In this document: in pieces, positions 13,620 through 26,824 of the stretch
Layout: every line of letters begins with the position of its first letter
Numbering within the stretch: the stretch's first letter is position 1
Source: Plectrocnemia conspersa
Lineage: Eukaryota; Arthropoda; Insecta; Trichoptera; Polycentropodidae
DNA length: 64,000 nt
Reading direction: 5' to 3'
Assembly (NCBI GenBank): GCA_009617715.1
Contig: VTFK01000015.1
Span: forward strand, 744,001-808,000
Made by a program: the position numbers and the translations under genes
Notes under the pieces: model-generated
Databases searched by the model: none
Told to the model about the DNA's origin: nothing
Seen by the model: only the letters and a program-made list of their open reading frames with translations

Positions 13620-14060
13620 ATTTCGAAATGAGCGCAATAAATTGAGTTAAAAGTAAAATTAGCTACCTTTGGTGATCGAATAATACCACGAATGTAAGAC
13701 TACCACGGATTTATCATTGAGTATTTGCAAAATATTTAATGTGGCTTAGTGTATGCAGTCGTATACCGGACAAAAAACTGTTGTTCACAGAAAAAATGCG
13801 TCTGGATTGAGTTACGTTCTCTGATAAGCTAAAATAAATTTATACGTGTCAGATGTGATGCACTATGTTAGTTGTCAAGGTGGCGAAAGATAGAGAAAAA
13901 TTTCTCCAGGCAACTGTTCAAAAGTATGGGGGTGCTGCTTATATTTTGAAATGGAAGGTATTCACTTCATCGAAAGAACAGTGAAGCGGTGGATATAATA
14001 TACTATTTTTATTTCTTCGATGCAAAATCACGTGAGCTCAAATTTCGACTACTTAATGAA
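13620..14060 (+). pseudogene. Decayed Tc1-like transposon, copy A
   Basis: A translated region reads KKLLFTEKMRLD-stop-VTFSDK, then YGGAAYILKWKVF. It follows the order of Tc1 transposases: basic KKR..W, the FSDES block with the second catalytic Asp, then the KYGGGSIMVWG region. Several stops and frameshifts are present. The nucleotide sequence from about 13,630 (AATAAATT.AGTTAA.AGTAAAA) to 13,970 is alignable with the copy at 24.1-24.6 kb, so both derive from one family. No terminal inverted repeats were located. Confidence 0.65.
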
Positions 14061-14099
14061 CGTTTTGCATCCTGTCATCGGGCGAAAATAATAATTTTT

Positions 14100-16500
14100 T
14101 TATATTATTTTATATAAATTTGATTAATACAGTAAAAAAAGGCATTCAAAGATAAATAAAATTAATAATTATATTATTTTAGATTACTAGAAAAAATTAG
14201 ATAAAGTCCTTGAGCTGGTCCTAGATTTTTTTTAAATAAAATATTTTTGGGCCAAAATCAATTGCAAAACTTTTGTAGAAAAAATAAATTTGTCATGATG
14301 AATTACCACGATTTCGTTAAATCGTTGATTAAATCCATATTTTTCCACTATTTTTCAGAATTTAAGGCTAAAAGAGGATGCAACAAAATATACATATTTT
14401 ACGTAATAACTTTTTTCAGTATTAATTTAAATTTTTAAAATACTTTTACATAGTTAGTAAAATTTTAATTTCTTTGATTATCATGGGATTTAATTCTGTA
14501 ATAAGCATTTAGATGTAAATCTTTAATAAGCATTTAGAGTATAAAAAATATATAAATTTATTAAAAATATTGTATAACTTATTTATAGTTACATACAAAA
14601 TATGATAATTTTGAAGGTGATTTTTTTGCAGGCTACTGTATGTATTGTATATTAAAATCTATGGAAAAAAACATGAAATTTTTATTATCATTTCATTTAT
14701 ATAATAAACGATCTTGAACAATTAAAAAAATTCAACTTAAATCAACTACGACGATCGTAATTTATGTAAATAATTTATTCGGCGAAGAAAGCACGATAAA
14801 TAGATTTTGAATCAGAACCTCAAATTTCATATTTTAAAATGTAAATATTTATGTATCTTTAAAAAAAACAATACACAATACTTAATTAAAAATCATATAT
14901 TTTCTATATTTTTAAGATAAATAAATCTACTAATATTCGAAATTGCCTCCTTCGTTCTTAATATATTATGTAAAGGCATTCTAATATATTGAAATAAATG
15001 AAAAATTACTATTGGTACAAAAAATATTTTTTTAGTACCACCATTAAAAGCAATTGTTAACATTTCTTATAGAGTATTTATTAACACTCTTAAATCTGTG
15101 CAATCTAAATTTAATCAATTCTACAATAATTTAAATATTTTTAAAGATTATTTCCAAATTAAATAATTAGTAATTCAAATGAAAATCTATTGAACTACAT
15201 ACAATATTAGGTATTCTAAATAAGTTAGTAGCAACTGATATAAATAAAATATATTTTCGTTTATATTTAAGTGCAAAAGTTTGATAAACATTGGTTTGAC
15301 ATATATACAACCAAAAATAATATACGTTTTATAGATTATTTATGTCACTCCTGTTTTAAAATGGTGATGAAATCACCAGATTATTAAATAAAAAATATAC
15401 ATATGCACATAACCGACAAAACTTTTGTTTATATTGTGAAAAATTAATTATTTATTCTTACAACTATATATTCTTATATGTGACGCAATTACGTGTATGA
15501 CGTGAATCGTAAGTATTTTTGATATGTTATTTTATTGTGGTGTGAAGAGAAGTAGATATATACTGGTTATATTTTGGCAGAACTTGAAAGGCTTCAATTC
15601 ATAAAATAATGACAAATAGCATAATCAAACGCTGAATTCTAAGTGACCGGGATTTTATATGTGTCATGGTTCAACATTTTTTTTGCCACATATCTGGATC
15701 GTAATCTACAACTAGAATAATATAATTGAAGCATTTGGATAATTTTAAAACAATATTAGATTTACAGAACTGCAAAATATTTATTATAACGTAATATGCT
15801 TATATTTTATCATTTAATATATATTAAAATAGTTTGGAACTGTAATGTTTAAACATTAAATTAGCAATATTAATAATCATTATATAACATTAATTATTTT
15901 ACAGTCAAGTAAAATAATCCCTTTTGCCTTATACAATACATAAATAATAATAGGTAGTGGATTTTTTTTATCAGAATATAAAATTATTATTCTTTAACAC
16001 TTATAAAACTGGGAGTTAACAATACGACTATGCATTTTAGAAATCATGTCACTTATTTATTAGTTACGAACATTATTAATTCAAGGTTCAAAGCAAAGAA
16101 TATAAAGCTTCCTTATTTTCTAAATAATACATGTGTGTGTTTTTTAAAATGCACTCACATAACAAATTATTCAAAGTTGTTTTTGCATTAATAAAACCTC
16201 ATCTTTATGAGATAATAATATTTTAGAACGGACCAATGATTGCGGAATTAATTTTCAAGGAGGTAATTTGCAATTACTGTCAATTTTTTTCATATAGGAA
16301 AAGGTCGTATAACAATGAAAGTTTTTGAATTGGAAGAAAATGAACGAGGCTGATAGAAATTCGAAGGTTATGAGATTTGTATATATATATAATATATAAC
16401 TCATTATATTATAGAAGTTTTCGCATAGTTTTAGACATAAATCATGCAAAATTCAAGGCGATCAACACAATTAAACGAAGGTGCCGAAATACAATATTAT
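14100..16500. other. AT-rich stretch without genes
   Basis: Very AT-rich, with only short chance frames. No features were recognised. Confidence 0.45.
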
Positions 16501-16510
16501 ATAAACAAGT

Positions 16511-16665
16511 ACGATAGATTATTGGTATAAGTCGGTGAATAATACCTGAGAGACCTGGTGTTTGAATCCAATATGGAACCTAATGTTTTTTAATTTATTA
16601 GATTTGACTAATTTCACAAATTAATATTGTGATGAATAATTAAAATAAAATAAAATAAGAGGCCA
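16511..16665 (+). repeat. tRNA-derived SINE-like copy, head plus partial body
   Basis: The head has a pol III A-box-like TGGTATAAGTCGG (about 16,523) and a B-box-like GGTGTTTGAATCC (about 16,557) at tRNA-like spacing. It continues into TTTTTTAATTTATTAGATTTG and GTGATGAATAATTAAAATAAAA, a body shared with the copies at 16.84, 29.3 and 31.2 kb. An A-rich tail ends it. The copy at 29.3 kb has the same head joined to the same body, which shows that the two parts belong together. Confidence 0.6.
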
Positions 16666-16837
16666 TAAAATGGTTTTTAATAGTTCACCAATGAATGTTA
16701 TTTCTGTATAGGGAAACAATACAGATGTTTTAGGTTTCGCTGCGTTTTTTTGTGCTGATCCGTTAATAATAAATTTGTGATGTTCATAGATTTTTTTATT
16801 AAATATTTTTGTAGCACTGTACTCATTTATACTTTTT

Positions 16838-17135
16838 TGGAACCCCATAGAAATCCTAGTGTTTTTCATCGTGCCGGAGAAATCAGAATTAGTGCTATTA
16901 TATATTTATATTTCCGAACCATCATCAAACATTAGGTTTTCCTAGATTTTCCTAATCTCATGGATAAAAATCGTGATGAATAATTGAGCTAGCTTCGTAC
17001 TTAGTGACATATATTGATTGTGAGCTATAATTAATAAAACTGTAATTTATTTACAGACTTTTTTTCAGTCTGGTGTCTCACTATAAATATAGTAGATGTT
17101 GATTGTGTTAACCCTGTTGAAACGCTTGATATGAT
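16838..17135 (+). repeat. SINE-like family copy, body
   Basis: It shares with the copies at 19.6, 29.3 and 31.2 kb, in the same order: AATCCTAGTGTTTTTCATCGTG, TAGGTTTTCCTAGATTTTCC, GGATAAAAATCGTGATGAAT, a CAGTCTGGTGTCTCA word, and GATTGTGTTAACCCTGTTGAAACGC-like DNA near the end. The tRNA-like head is not visible here. The 82-codon minus frame crossing its start is not a recognised protein. Confidence 0.65.
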
Positions 17136-17617
17136 ACAATGGAGACTTACAAAAAATAAAATAAACTAATATTACATTCTAATCATATTTCCAACATCAA
17201 TACGTAGAAAATAAATTAATAAATTTTCCAATACTTGTGGTTGGTTGTCTGCTACATATTAAAATGATGAGCTCGAGTTAATTGTGTGATTTGTATATTT
17301 GCTCAATACGCAGTATTCTTGGATAACGCTCTTATTTACTATATACTAGTATAAGAGAAAGTGTATTTAAGATATTTTTTATTTATTTATTTTTTATATT
17401 TCTGATAAATAAATCTCTAGAGTCGCGACGATGTGTATATCTGGGAAAGCAATTACTCAATCCGTTTAGTAGAATTTTTGAAAATTATTAATGTTTGCAA
17501 TCTATACCGGTATTTCGACTATATCTACAGTAACCGTAATTATGACATCCATAATAAAAATGTAGGACTGCGGAGATGCAGCACCATACAGTGTCAAAAA
17601 ATAAATAATAGACTTAC

Positions 17618-17909
17618 CCAGAATGTTCTTCGATCCTAGTTTGAGTAAGTTTCTGAACTGGTAATAGCTGTACAAGATGGCGAGACATCTTATGAAGGTC
17701 ATGACCACCGTGTCGGCTGCATGGTATTCGGCCTCCAGACCAGGACAGGCATCCGCCCACCCTCCGCAGTGCTGATGCGCCCTCGAATTAACGCCAGGCT
17801 CTCTCTCCACTGCCAGCGTGCACACCAGCGCGGTCAGGGTGCCCACAATCACCTCCCAGGGGTGCGAGGCGCACAACTCCCCATGCCAGCGGAACACGGA
17901 CGTCACCAT
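17618..17909 (-). CDS. HMGCR: HMG-CoA reductase, first coding exon (N-terminal membrane part)
   Basis: This exon encodes the start of 3-hydroxy-3-methylglutaryl-CoA reductase, the ER membrane enzyme that makes mevalonate. In insects this feeds juvenile hormone and other isoprenoids. The 97-codon stretch opens MVTSVFRWHGELCASHPWEV, the HGE.CA.HPWEVIV block of insect HMGCRs, and continues with GLEAEYHAAD, YYQFRNL and LGSKNILG as in the family. Two hydrophobic segments are visible: WEVIVGTLTALVCTLAV and DTVVMTFIRCLAILYSYY. The exon extends upstream to 17,940, where TTTTACAG ends an intron, leaving 31 bases of 5' UTR. The start context is GCCGCCGCCATGG. It ends with donor G|GTAAGT at 17,617. The remaining membrane helices and the whole catalytic domain are not seen and should lie in exons further left. 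Confidence 0.93.
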
Positions 17910-17940
17910 GGCGGCGGCCGATAAGCTACTACGCTGGCGA
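17910..17940 (-). other. HMGCR: HMGCR 5' UTR part of exon 2, with splice acceptor
   Basis: On the minus strand TATTTTACAG (17,950-17,941) is followed by 31 untranslated bases and then the ATG at 17,909. The first exon must therefore lie upstream, at higher coordinates. Confidence 0.75.
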
Positions 17941-17950
17941 CTGTAAAATA

Positions 17951-18480
17951 AATAAACAGAATTAATTTAGACATATGCAAAACCGCAACAATACGCATCA
18001 ACAAAGCGTTAAGAGGCTATACAAATATTGCGCAACCCGAATTGAGGAGCGCCGGAGCTTTACGCAATCCATGTAAACAATGCACGTATTACGAGCGATT
18101 TCGCGTATATAACTTGGCAGTTTCATAATGACGAAAAATTCCAGGAATCATTTTTTTAACCACAATAAATGTGTTAGCTACTCGTGCATAATATTCATGC
18201 AAACCCTCCACTCCATTTAGATTCAAGTTTTTATCTAACTAGGTAGGTATAAGTATATGGTATGAAAGTATATAACATTTTCTTTTGTAAATATAAACAA
18301 GTCGCATCTTATATCGCCAGAATGTTGTTTTTCAATCAAGTCAGGTTTAGGAGGGTCCTGAACATGACTTGATAGGTATTTTTCTACCTGGGCCATGCGA
18401 TTTTTACGCTCATCCCACAATATTACTAAGTTTAAACTCAGAATTTAATATAAAAAATATGCAGAATCTTAGTGAAAATA
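17951..18480. other. Non-coding spacer, presumed HMGCR intron 1
   Basis: No coding similarity seen. This would be the 3' end of HMGCR intron 1 if the exon 1 candidate at 33 kb is right. Confidence 0.4.
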
Positions 18481-18519
18481 CTAGTCCGTATTCAAGATAG
18501 CAACACTCCTATATGGCTT

Positions 18520-18860
18520 TAGATTTAACTACAGAAAAAAATAGCCGATGCATTTAATAAAGATTTCGTTGTAATTGGAACATTTTTATCAGATCAAATA
18601 CAAATTAATATCGAAGATATAAACACAATCACAAATATGGCTCAACTTAAAAGATCTATTGATTTTCAGTAAATTAAATTAGAAGAAGTCATAAAATACA
18701 CAAACAAATTAAAAAATAACGCCTGGTACTGATAGCATAACAAGCAAATCAGCTTGCTCCTATTTTAGTAAAATTATTCAATAATTGTTTGAAAAAGGAA
18801 ATATTCCCCGATTGCTAACAATCTCTGTTTTATTACTTCTATCAAAATATTTTAAGATAG
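18520..18860 (+). pseudogene. Non-LTR retrotransposon reverse-transcriptase fragment
   Basis: Translation with frameshifts reads KIADAFNKDFVVIGTFLSDQ, then EEVIKYTNKLKNN, APGTDSITSKSA and LFEKGNIPRLLTISVLLLLSK. This is the start of a LINE reverse transcriptase: FN.FF..IG, the LK..KAPG.DGI block, then the (F/I)P..W/LK.A.V.P(I/L)(F/Y)K strand. At least two stops interrupt it, and the palm motif is absent. It is a decayed, truncated CR1/Jockey-like copy. Confidence 0.6.
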
Positions 18861-19557
18861 TTATTAAGTTAAAATAATAAAAAAGATTTTTTTCTTAATT
18901 AACTGATATTTCTAAAGGTAATACTGTAAGAACGTATAAACCATAGTATCCTAATTTACAACACAACGTCTGCTTTATGCAATGTTATGGAAATTGCAGT
19001 TTCGTGCACATTTTGCGAAGAAGAGCTCTGGAAATTCACAAAATGACAGGAAATGCGAATGATTAACCATCCCTGACCCGAATTTTCACGTCGCTAATTG
19101 ACCATTGAGTAAAAAAAATACATCAGATTCAGCCAAGCGTCCAGAAATCGCTAAATAATTTCAGCAGATTGTCAATATTGACTATGCACCACAAGGTTAA
19201 GAGACACGCGAGTACCACTCAAGGTTGTCGCGCAAGAAAATAAAAAGAAATTACGTCAATTATAGTATTATAACAATAAAATCTCTCATGTTTGACCGTT
19301 CGAAAAGTTCATGAATGTGTCGCAATCTATGTAATCTGACAAGATTCGTGGCTATTAAGAGCAATCACGCAACCCCTATTAAAAAAAGCAAATTGCATCG
19401 ACGACAACATCGAATAACCGGTTAACTCTTTGACTACGCGAATATGTGATTATAGAAATTAGGGGTAATTTATTTTGAGACGGATGTGCACATGTAGGAC
19501 ATTTGGATGACGTGAAAAAAACAATGATGGTGCAATTAGAAGCCCTTGATTTATTTA

Positions 19558-19765
19558 TGACAAAGCGTTACAACCGAGTAAACACAAACAACACCTACAA
19601 TTATTTAATGAGACACCAGACTGAAATCAATCTGTACATTAGTGATATCTATTTTTTTTATTAATTATAAAATATTATTTTAACAATAGATGTCAACATG
19701 CACGACCTAGATCGATTTTATTTTATTCACCATGATTTTTATCCGCAATAACCGAATATCCTATT
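19558..19765 (-). repeat. SINE-like family copy (reverse orientation)
   Basis: On the minus strand this reads, in family order, GGTTATTGCGGATAAAAATC, a TTGACATCTATTGTTAA segment, TTCAGTCTGGTGTCTCA and GTTTGTGTTTACTCGGTTGTAACGC. The AGTCTGGTGTCTCA word is identical to that in the copy at 17.07 kb. The head is not recognisable. Confidence 0.65.
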
Positions 19766-19769
19766 ATTT

Positions 19770-22700
19770 TTAACGGATACCATGATATTTTAATATTTTA
19801 ATTTAAATATAATATTTGATATCTCCATATTAAATAAATATTTAACACAATTTTCAAGATACAAAATTCTTCGTCTATTCTTTCATTTTGCATAAATAGG
19901 GTGTGTCGAAAAGGGACAATGTAAGTTTTATGACACATTTCGTTTCGGCATCCTCAAACATTTACCGTTTAACAAAAAAAAAAAATGCATTTGCAAAAGA
20001 TACACACGGCATACTCGGGGGGACGGTCTGCAATATCTTGGGACGGGTGAGTTGTTTCGTGTGTTTTTACGATAAGTAAATTCATAAATTAGAATTATCC
20101 GCCCTCGCGGACAAAAGGCGAAACAAGTGATTTTGGAATATTTATTTGCCATCTTACTTTGGTTTCATGACAAAATTTAATCTTGACTGGCCTTTAATAT
20201 ATATTTATAATAACTAAATGTAAATCTTTATTAGATACAAATTTATAAAAATTACATTAGTTTAATCTGCGGTTTAACATAAATTATCAGATTTTTTATC
20301 TGTTATTCTACGAATATTTTAAAACTGATAAATCATAGTTTTGTAACAAATAATATTTTTAGCCGCTGTTGTGATTAATTTTGAAATACTAATTTTAAAC
20401 AAAATTTTAATTTGACGATTGAAGCTTAGGAACCCTTCTTCTTATTTATATGTTTATTAAGCCTCCGCTTTTTGTTTTCCAAATGCAATTCTGAATTTAT
20501 CTGTTATTGTAAATAAAATTCATTTAAATCAAGAATCAAGACACAATATAGTATAATTATATATATTTTTGTTATCAACATTCAAATAAAGTTATTGTAA
20601 GCAATTCCGTCTGATTTCTATTTTAGTACATTTCAAAGACACGTGTAAATAATTATGACACACATATATATAAAATTATATTTATAAAATTTCATTGTCG
20701 AAAATCATTATTCAATTTCATAGAATATACATATATAAATATATTATTTGTGTATATACAACATATACATACATACATTGTTGATAACAATTACATATAA
20801 ATAGTTATTTGATTAGGTAATTATTTTTAATAATAATTTTTCCGTTGCTAACAATTTATCATAAAAAATTCGAAGTTCTATGAAATATGAAACATTAGAT
20901 GCATTGATATACATAAAATTTTACTTTTTAGAAAAAAATAACAACAACCTTTCAAATAAATTTTACTTTTGAATTTTAAGAAAATACTCAAGTCTTATGT
21001 CAGTAATTTTTGTTTTTTTGGGTATTTGGATGCCCTTGTCTTTACAGTATTAGTCACTAACTATAGCAATGGTCTATCGTGCTGATAAAATAGCAAATTA
21101 ACATTTGAATTATTCATTGACTAGTTATCGAATATTAAAAAAAAGCGCCGATTAATTAGAACAGGGCTGTTCAACACACGAAACGCAAAACAGTTATGTT
21201 TTATACTTTTTTTTTAATTCAAAATTTTTTTGATGGCCTTTATTCAGAAAATTTAATGAATAGATATTTTTTAGATAATAGAATAAATTGCTCGACATTA
21301 TAAATATTTTATTTTTTTACTACCTGTAAACTTTCATTTGGATGCGGCCCTTTATAATATATCTAAGCCTTGAAATAGAGAATTATTAACTGAGCGATGT
21401 ATAATAGAACAATGGTTCGACAGTTATTGAAGCCAAATCATCTTCCAGGTATTGTGACTAAAACCAATACTTATTAATTTAGGATCAACTCCACCCAGAT
21501 GATTCACGCAAAAGTTGTACACAGCAAGATTCCATAATTTAGTTAAAGGTTCAGATCATAACACCTGCAATGACGTAAATGAATCACAGCGTCACTCTCT
21601 CAGGTCAGCATCAGTCGCAGCCGATGAACTTGACTCTAGCGAGTCAGGGTTAGCCGGTCCGCACCGATGCGGGTCAATTGACAAGTCAGGAAAACAATCG
21701 AGACGGTGAAATTGTGGTGTAACGCCCTAGCGCAAGGTTGGCGGCCAATTCGCTCGAGTCAGGAAACAATTGAAGTGTCAGGAAATCGATTACGTTACTG
21801 GGTCATCATTACACGAACATCATAATATGGAAAGCGTGCGTGAGACGAAAAACGTTTAATATATTAATTTGCTCAAGAACGGCCACCAGAGACACGCTTG
21901 GATCTGCTCTGATTCGCACCAAAGTCGTAAAAATTTCCAAATAAACATCTCTTGAAGCTTAAGGTCGCGTTCTTAGAAAAACCATATGCTAGGCGCGAGA
22001 TTCGTTGCTTCAAGCTGCAAAATATTTAGGTAATTTAAACTGAGTCACACTCGTCCGACCAAGGCTGATCTGCCAATATCAATTTGGCGACGTTTTGGAA
22101 GCAATTGACGGGGTCGAAATTGAGGGTAAAGTATCGGCAGCGACCTCAAAATGCTCTTAAAGCCAAAAAGTAGTACCTCGTGATTGTCATTCAGCCTTGG
22201 CGGTATTGATTCTTGGATGTACGAAGATGGCGTGATAATGACATGCGAGCGAACCAAACCTATATTTGCGCACACACTCGGATCCGGTCAACATTTGCAA
22301 AAGTAATTGATTTTCATGAACTGAAGATATACAAAAATAAAAAAAAAAGTAAACATATACATCGTTGATCAATCAGCAGCACTAGAAATAAAGCTAAAAG
22401 CACCGGATGTGCTTCTAAGATGTATATCAAAAAACAAATATTGTAAGAAGCACTTCGTTCAATGGAATTTTAAACAACGGTTGATGACAATAGATGAAAT
22501 GGAGAGTAGATTCAATAGTTTCCTTAACCTTTCATTACACAATGTTTAAAAGTAAAGTGAACCGCCATTCATTGTGAGTCATTACTAATTTTATCTATGA
22601 GGTACATATATACAAATTCTACAAAATATTTTGGGTTTGACCTTTCGTATACTTTTCAAGATACTTTATTGATTCCATGTACTCTTCATAGCACCCAGCA

Positions 22701-24110
22701 TGCGCATGAAAAATTAAAAGAATTATTCATTCAATATTTTGAATGATTTTATCAATGGCAATGAAATACATTCCTTTCTACAAGCCATAAATAGACTCTC
22801 ACGCACATGTAATCGGCAGCTTCCATTTCTACCATTTTTGTATCTTTACTTATACTATAAAGGGTAGCTCAATGTATTTTTGAATTAAAACACAAGCAAG
22901 GCCTTCTTACATAATATGCAAAAAAATACAATAGCTCGTTTTCGCACAAGGCTATTCAAAAATAATCTAACCTTCCATTAACTCAATTATCAGTAAGAGA
23001 TGAGGCATGCTTTCCATAAATCCATCAATCGATTTTGAAATCTCATGAGAATGTCCATTATAACGATGAAGCTGACCTACTTATCATCTTAATCTACCGA
23101 AGGACACGTTAGTTAGTCAACATACTCAGAAATAATCAAATACATCTTAAATTCTCCTGCCACATTGTCATCTCGATAACTTCTCGTCTTCCGGAGGCAG
23201 TCATTCAAAGCGGGTCACTTTCTCTCGAAGCCGTTCACTAACCCGTCGTTACATTGGATACGCAGCAGCACCAGGTGACTGATTACGATACACAATAATA
23301 TAAGAAACACTTTCAAGATCGTCATAATGGACCTGAATGTACAAACAACCCAAGAGTAAATTTTATTTTTTTTTTAAATAAAAAAAGAACAATAGCATTT
23401 TAAAAGATGTATGATGCTCGTTAATGATTGAAGTTGAACAGGATAATATTTTGAGCTTAACAAACTTCATGGAATCGAGACGCGCTTTGAGTAATTGAGA
23501 AAAGGGGAATCACTCAATTAGCTTCAGTTGTAGAAATATGTTGGACATAAGTCGAAAAATATTGAATTAAAAAATCAGACTAATTAATTAATGATATTAA
23601 ATGAAAACATGAATTAAAAACACCGGTTTGACTGAAAAATAGTTTTTATACAAATATTAAAGCAAAAAATTTAAATAAGTATATGCTTCAAGTATTTACA
23701 ATTTACAACGATCTTTGTAATTAATTGTTAACGTCTACAAATAAGCAAAAAAAAAAAAAGAGTACAGTGGTTAACAATGGGCAGATGTGAGTGAACAATG
23801 ACGAGGTCGAAGATCTTTTTATTCTGAAATTACTATCTAATTTCATAACATTGTTTGACTTAAGTAGTACTATTAAATAGAAAAAAATCTGAAGACGAGT
23901 AGCAACATTTTTATTTATACTCAAGCCATGATTCGATTTCTCGGAACTTTTCATCACCCATTTAGGGGTATATTTATATCGTTTTTTAATTACCTAGCCA
24001 ATTTACCGCTGGCTTTCGTAGTGAAAATATGTATAAAAAATCTATATAATAAGGTTATTTACAAGACAAATTTTAGTCTATCGGTATTAAAAATCATTAG
24101 TTCAAATATT
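19770..24110. other. Non-coding stretch with scattered GC-richer patches
   Basis: Mostly AT-rich. Patches of balanced composition occur at about 21,480-21,900, 22,050-22,270 and 23,150-23,330. The frames there show no recognisable domain. At 22,077-22,140 one frame reads DVLEAIDGVEIEGKV, which looks protein-like, but it soon meets a stop and I cannot assign it. These could be enhancers of HMGCR or old element fragments. Confidence 0.35.
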
Positions 24111-24114
24111 ATTT

Positions 24115-24615
24115 AAATAAATGTTGAAATGCGTGCAATAAATTTGGTTAAGAGTAAAAACAACTACCCTTGGTGAACATCAAGTGATACTACGAACATG
24201 CTTACGCAATAGGCGAAACATTTAATAAATATATAAATGTGGACAACCGTTAAATTCATACAGGCGTATAAATAAATGTTTTTAAAGCACATGAAATGGG
24301 CCAATCAACACAAAAGCTTGACTTTTTTGATTGAATACAAAGTAACGTTCTCTGATGAGAGTAAAATACATTTATATGAGTCAAATGGGGTGTAATACAT
24401 TCATCAGTGACTAGAGATATAGAAAAAAGGAAACTTTGCGAAATCCGTAGACTTAAATGATATGGGGGTGCTTCTTATATTCCGTAATGGAAGGTATTCG
24501 CTTTATCGAAGCTACAGAGTAAAAAGGCAGTGAATTCAAAACCTTTATCACGACAAATATTTTTGTGGGGCGCCGATTTATTTGGCCACTTTGATAACAC
24601 TGATGTGGCGCTTGC
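24115..24615 (+). pseudogene. Decayed Tc1-like transposon, copy B
   Basis: One frame reads SNVLF-type sequence into VTFSDESKIHLYESNGV, the second-Asp block of Tc1 transposases. It is followed by a YGGAS-like KYGG(G/A)S motif around 24,460 and a NIFVG segment. Stops interrupt all frames. The nucleotides align with copy A at 13.6-14.06 kb; for example, both have TATGGGGGTGCT.CTTATATT and AATGGAAGGTATTC. The local spacing of landmarks is similar, so the two are diverged copies of one element. Confidence 0.65.
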
Positions 24616-24619
24616 GAGA

Positions 24620-25830
24620 ACAACACTATTTTTTTTTAAATTGAAAAAATCTTGTACTGCTCCTGGAAAACTTTTTAATTAAACTGATTCTTAAAGGAAT
24701 TTACTTTTAATTCTCAAAGAAATATAATATAACAGATATCCGAGACAGAAACTACGAGGTAAAACCAATATTTTTACCCACAGATACAAAATAATAGTAT
24801 TGTATATATCTTTTAAAAACATAATCTAAGTAACCAGGTGAAGCAAAACGGGGTCAACATTGCACGAAGTTCTGTCCGTAGCAAAACAATACAATAATAA
24901 TGCGACAAACGATAATTTTGTGAGCGTAAAAAATATCTGCAACCAATTGGGAAAAAGTATGCATAAAACCACGTACTTTCTCCTAATTAATATACTGAAA
25001 AAATGAACATATGCTGAAAATTTTCAACATAAGAAGTAAGAGAAAGATTCCTGTTTTGTTTATTATAATTGTTTCACATTTACTTCAGCTAATACTCCAC
25101 ATTCAAAAGTAACACGTTTAGAATTGAGGCTGAAATGCGTAGCATACATCAGTTATGTTACAGATGATACAATCATGCCTGCCTAGAGGAGGGGGGGGGA
25201 GTAAGGATGGGACGAATTTTGAACAAGAATATATTCATAAAAAAAAAAAGGTGAAAATAGTGAATCTAAACTAAACTACAGCTGTTTAAAATGTATTTAA
25301 GGTATAAGTTCCTTCAGCCCGTTTTATACATACAAGAAATAAAAGGAGCGGAACATTGCCTTCAAAAGTACCCACTTTTTATATAGTACTTTCACAATAA
25401 ACATTATTATTCAAAGGGTCAGATTGTAGTTTTTAGATGCGGCTCCATTTGTGTTAAAATTATTTGCAAATTATTGTTGACTTTATTGCTTTTTTTAACG
25501 TTTAAAAAAACATTAGACATGAGAAGAAATATTAAACGAATTTAGGTATTTGACCTGAATTTTCAGATCGAATATCAAAATCTGTGGAAATTGAAAATAT
25601 ATAATTGAAAAAATTGAGATTAGCACGAGACAGAATTTAATAGTCTCTTAAAAAAACAAGTATTTAATTAATATGTTTAGCGTTATCTTATGTTAAGTTA
25701 TTAACACAACAAAAATGAACACATATGTTGAATATTAGAGTTTCGAGCAGAACTTCATAAAAACAACGAGCTGCGTAGTGAGAAAATTTCACTGTCCTCA
25801 ATTTTTAACCAAAGGTTTTAGGTCTCTGAT
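24620..25830. other. AT-rich spacer
   Basis: No gene seen. A run of nine G's lies near 25,190. Confidence 0.4.
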
Positions 25831-25839
25831 TATGTTCCA

Positions 25840-26370
25840 TGATGCAATTCAACGCTGCAAACAATCAATTTATAACAATCGATCCAAACAGTGAACGGTT
25901 CATCATTTTCACTATAAACGACACAGCTCGAACAGCTGACTGTCAAGACGCGTCTGTCGGCTGTCAAATGCTCATTTTGACAAATTGGCCTGCGAGTGCA
26001 AGCGTTCCGAAAAAAATGATTCCAAATCGATCGCCATCAATGAAAGTGACCGACCGGCGAGTCTTATTGCGAAATCCACGCAAGAACCGCATAGCTCTGA
26101 GGAAATTTGCGTAACGCGGATCACAGCCACAACGTCGGGTCATGGTTGTTTCACACACCACTATAAATATAATCGAGATATTTACCCGAGTGCGCGAACA
26201 GGTTTTTCGCAAATTGACGAACACGTGGTGAGTGACACCAAAAGATATCTAAGGTGGTGGTGGACAGCGCAAGACCGACGACTCCGCGCAGTAATCAATT
26301 ACTGGTGACGCGCTCGCGCCGCTCACCGTCGAAATCGAAAGTGAGCATTGCGCATAAGGTTAACGCAAAA
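25840..26370. promoter_or_regulatory. GC/CpG-richer block, possible promoter
   Basis: About 500 bp rich in CpG, within AT-rich DNA. On the plus strand a TATA-like CACTATAAATATA (about 26,160) precedes a GTG|GTGAGT donor at about 26,227. On the minus strand a TATATTATA word (about 26,390) lies upstream of a G|GTGAGC donor near 26,327. Overlapping frames of 86-107 codons on both strands have no familiar motifs. It lies inside the proposed HMGCR intron 1, so an alternative first exon is possible. Direction and gene are unproven. Confidence 0.35.
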
Positions 26371-26824
26371 AATACTAGTACTGGTATAATATATAAATAC
26401 AACTGAAGTGTATACATACGAGTCCTCATGTTCAAGAAAAGTAAATGAGAGCAATCCCATTAGGGTAGAAATGAGCCTTGGCGCTTTTCAATGAACTTTT
26501 CGTTATGGATTTATTTATAAAACAATCGCGACCGTCTTACTAACAGTGACATACTCATTGTCCATGTAATACTATGTGGTTTCTATGCAACATAGTACAC
26601 TACCAGATCCTTATTATATATTCAGGTAAATAAATAAGATTATACTTCAATCACAATTCAAGGTGATCGCGAAAGTTGTATTTGTTTATTTTTAATTAAA
26701 TGCGCTGTGGTTTATATAGCATTTTTTGTTGCCTAATTCCAAATTAACATATATGTAAATATATATGCTAAATAAAATAATTAAGATACATCAGAAGTCA
26801 AATTAATAACGCAACGACAGATTG

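Noticed and set aside
17721..17924. 67-codon plus-strand frame
   Set aside because: It is the antisense shadow of the HMGCR exon.
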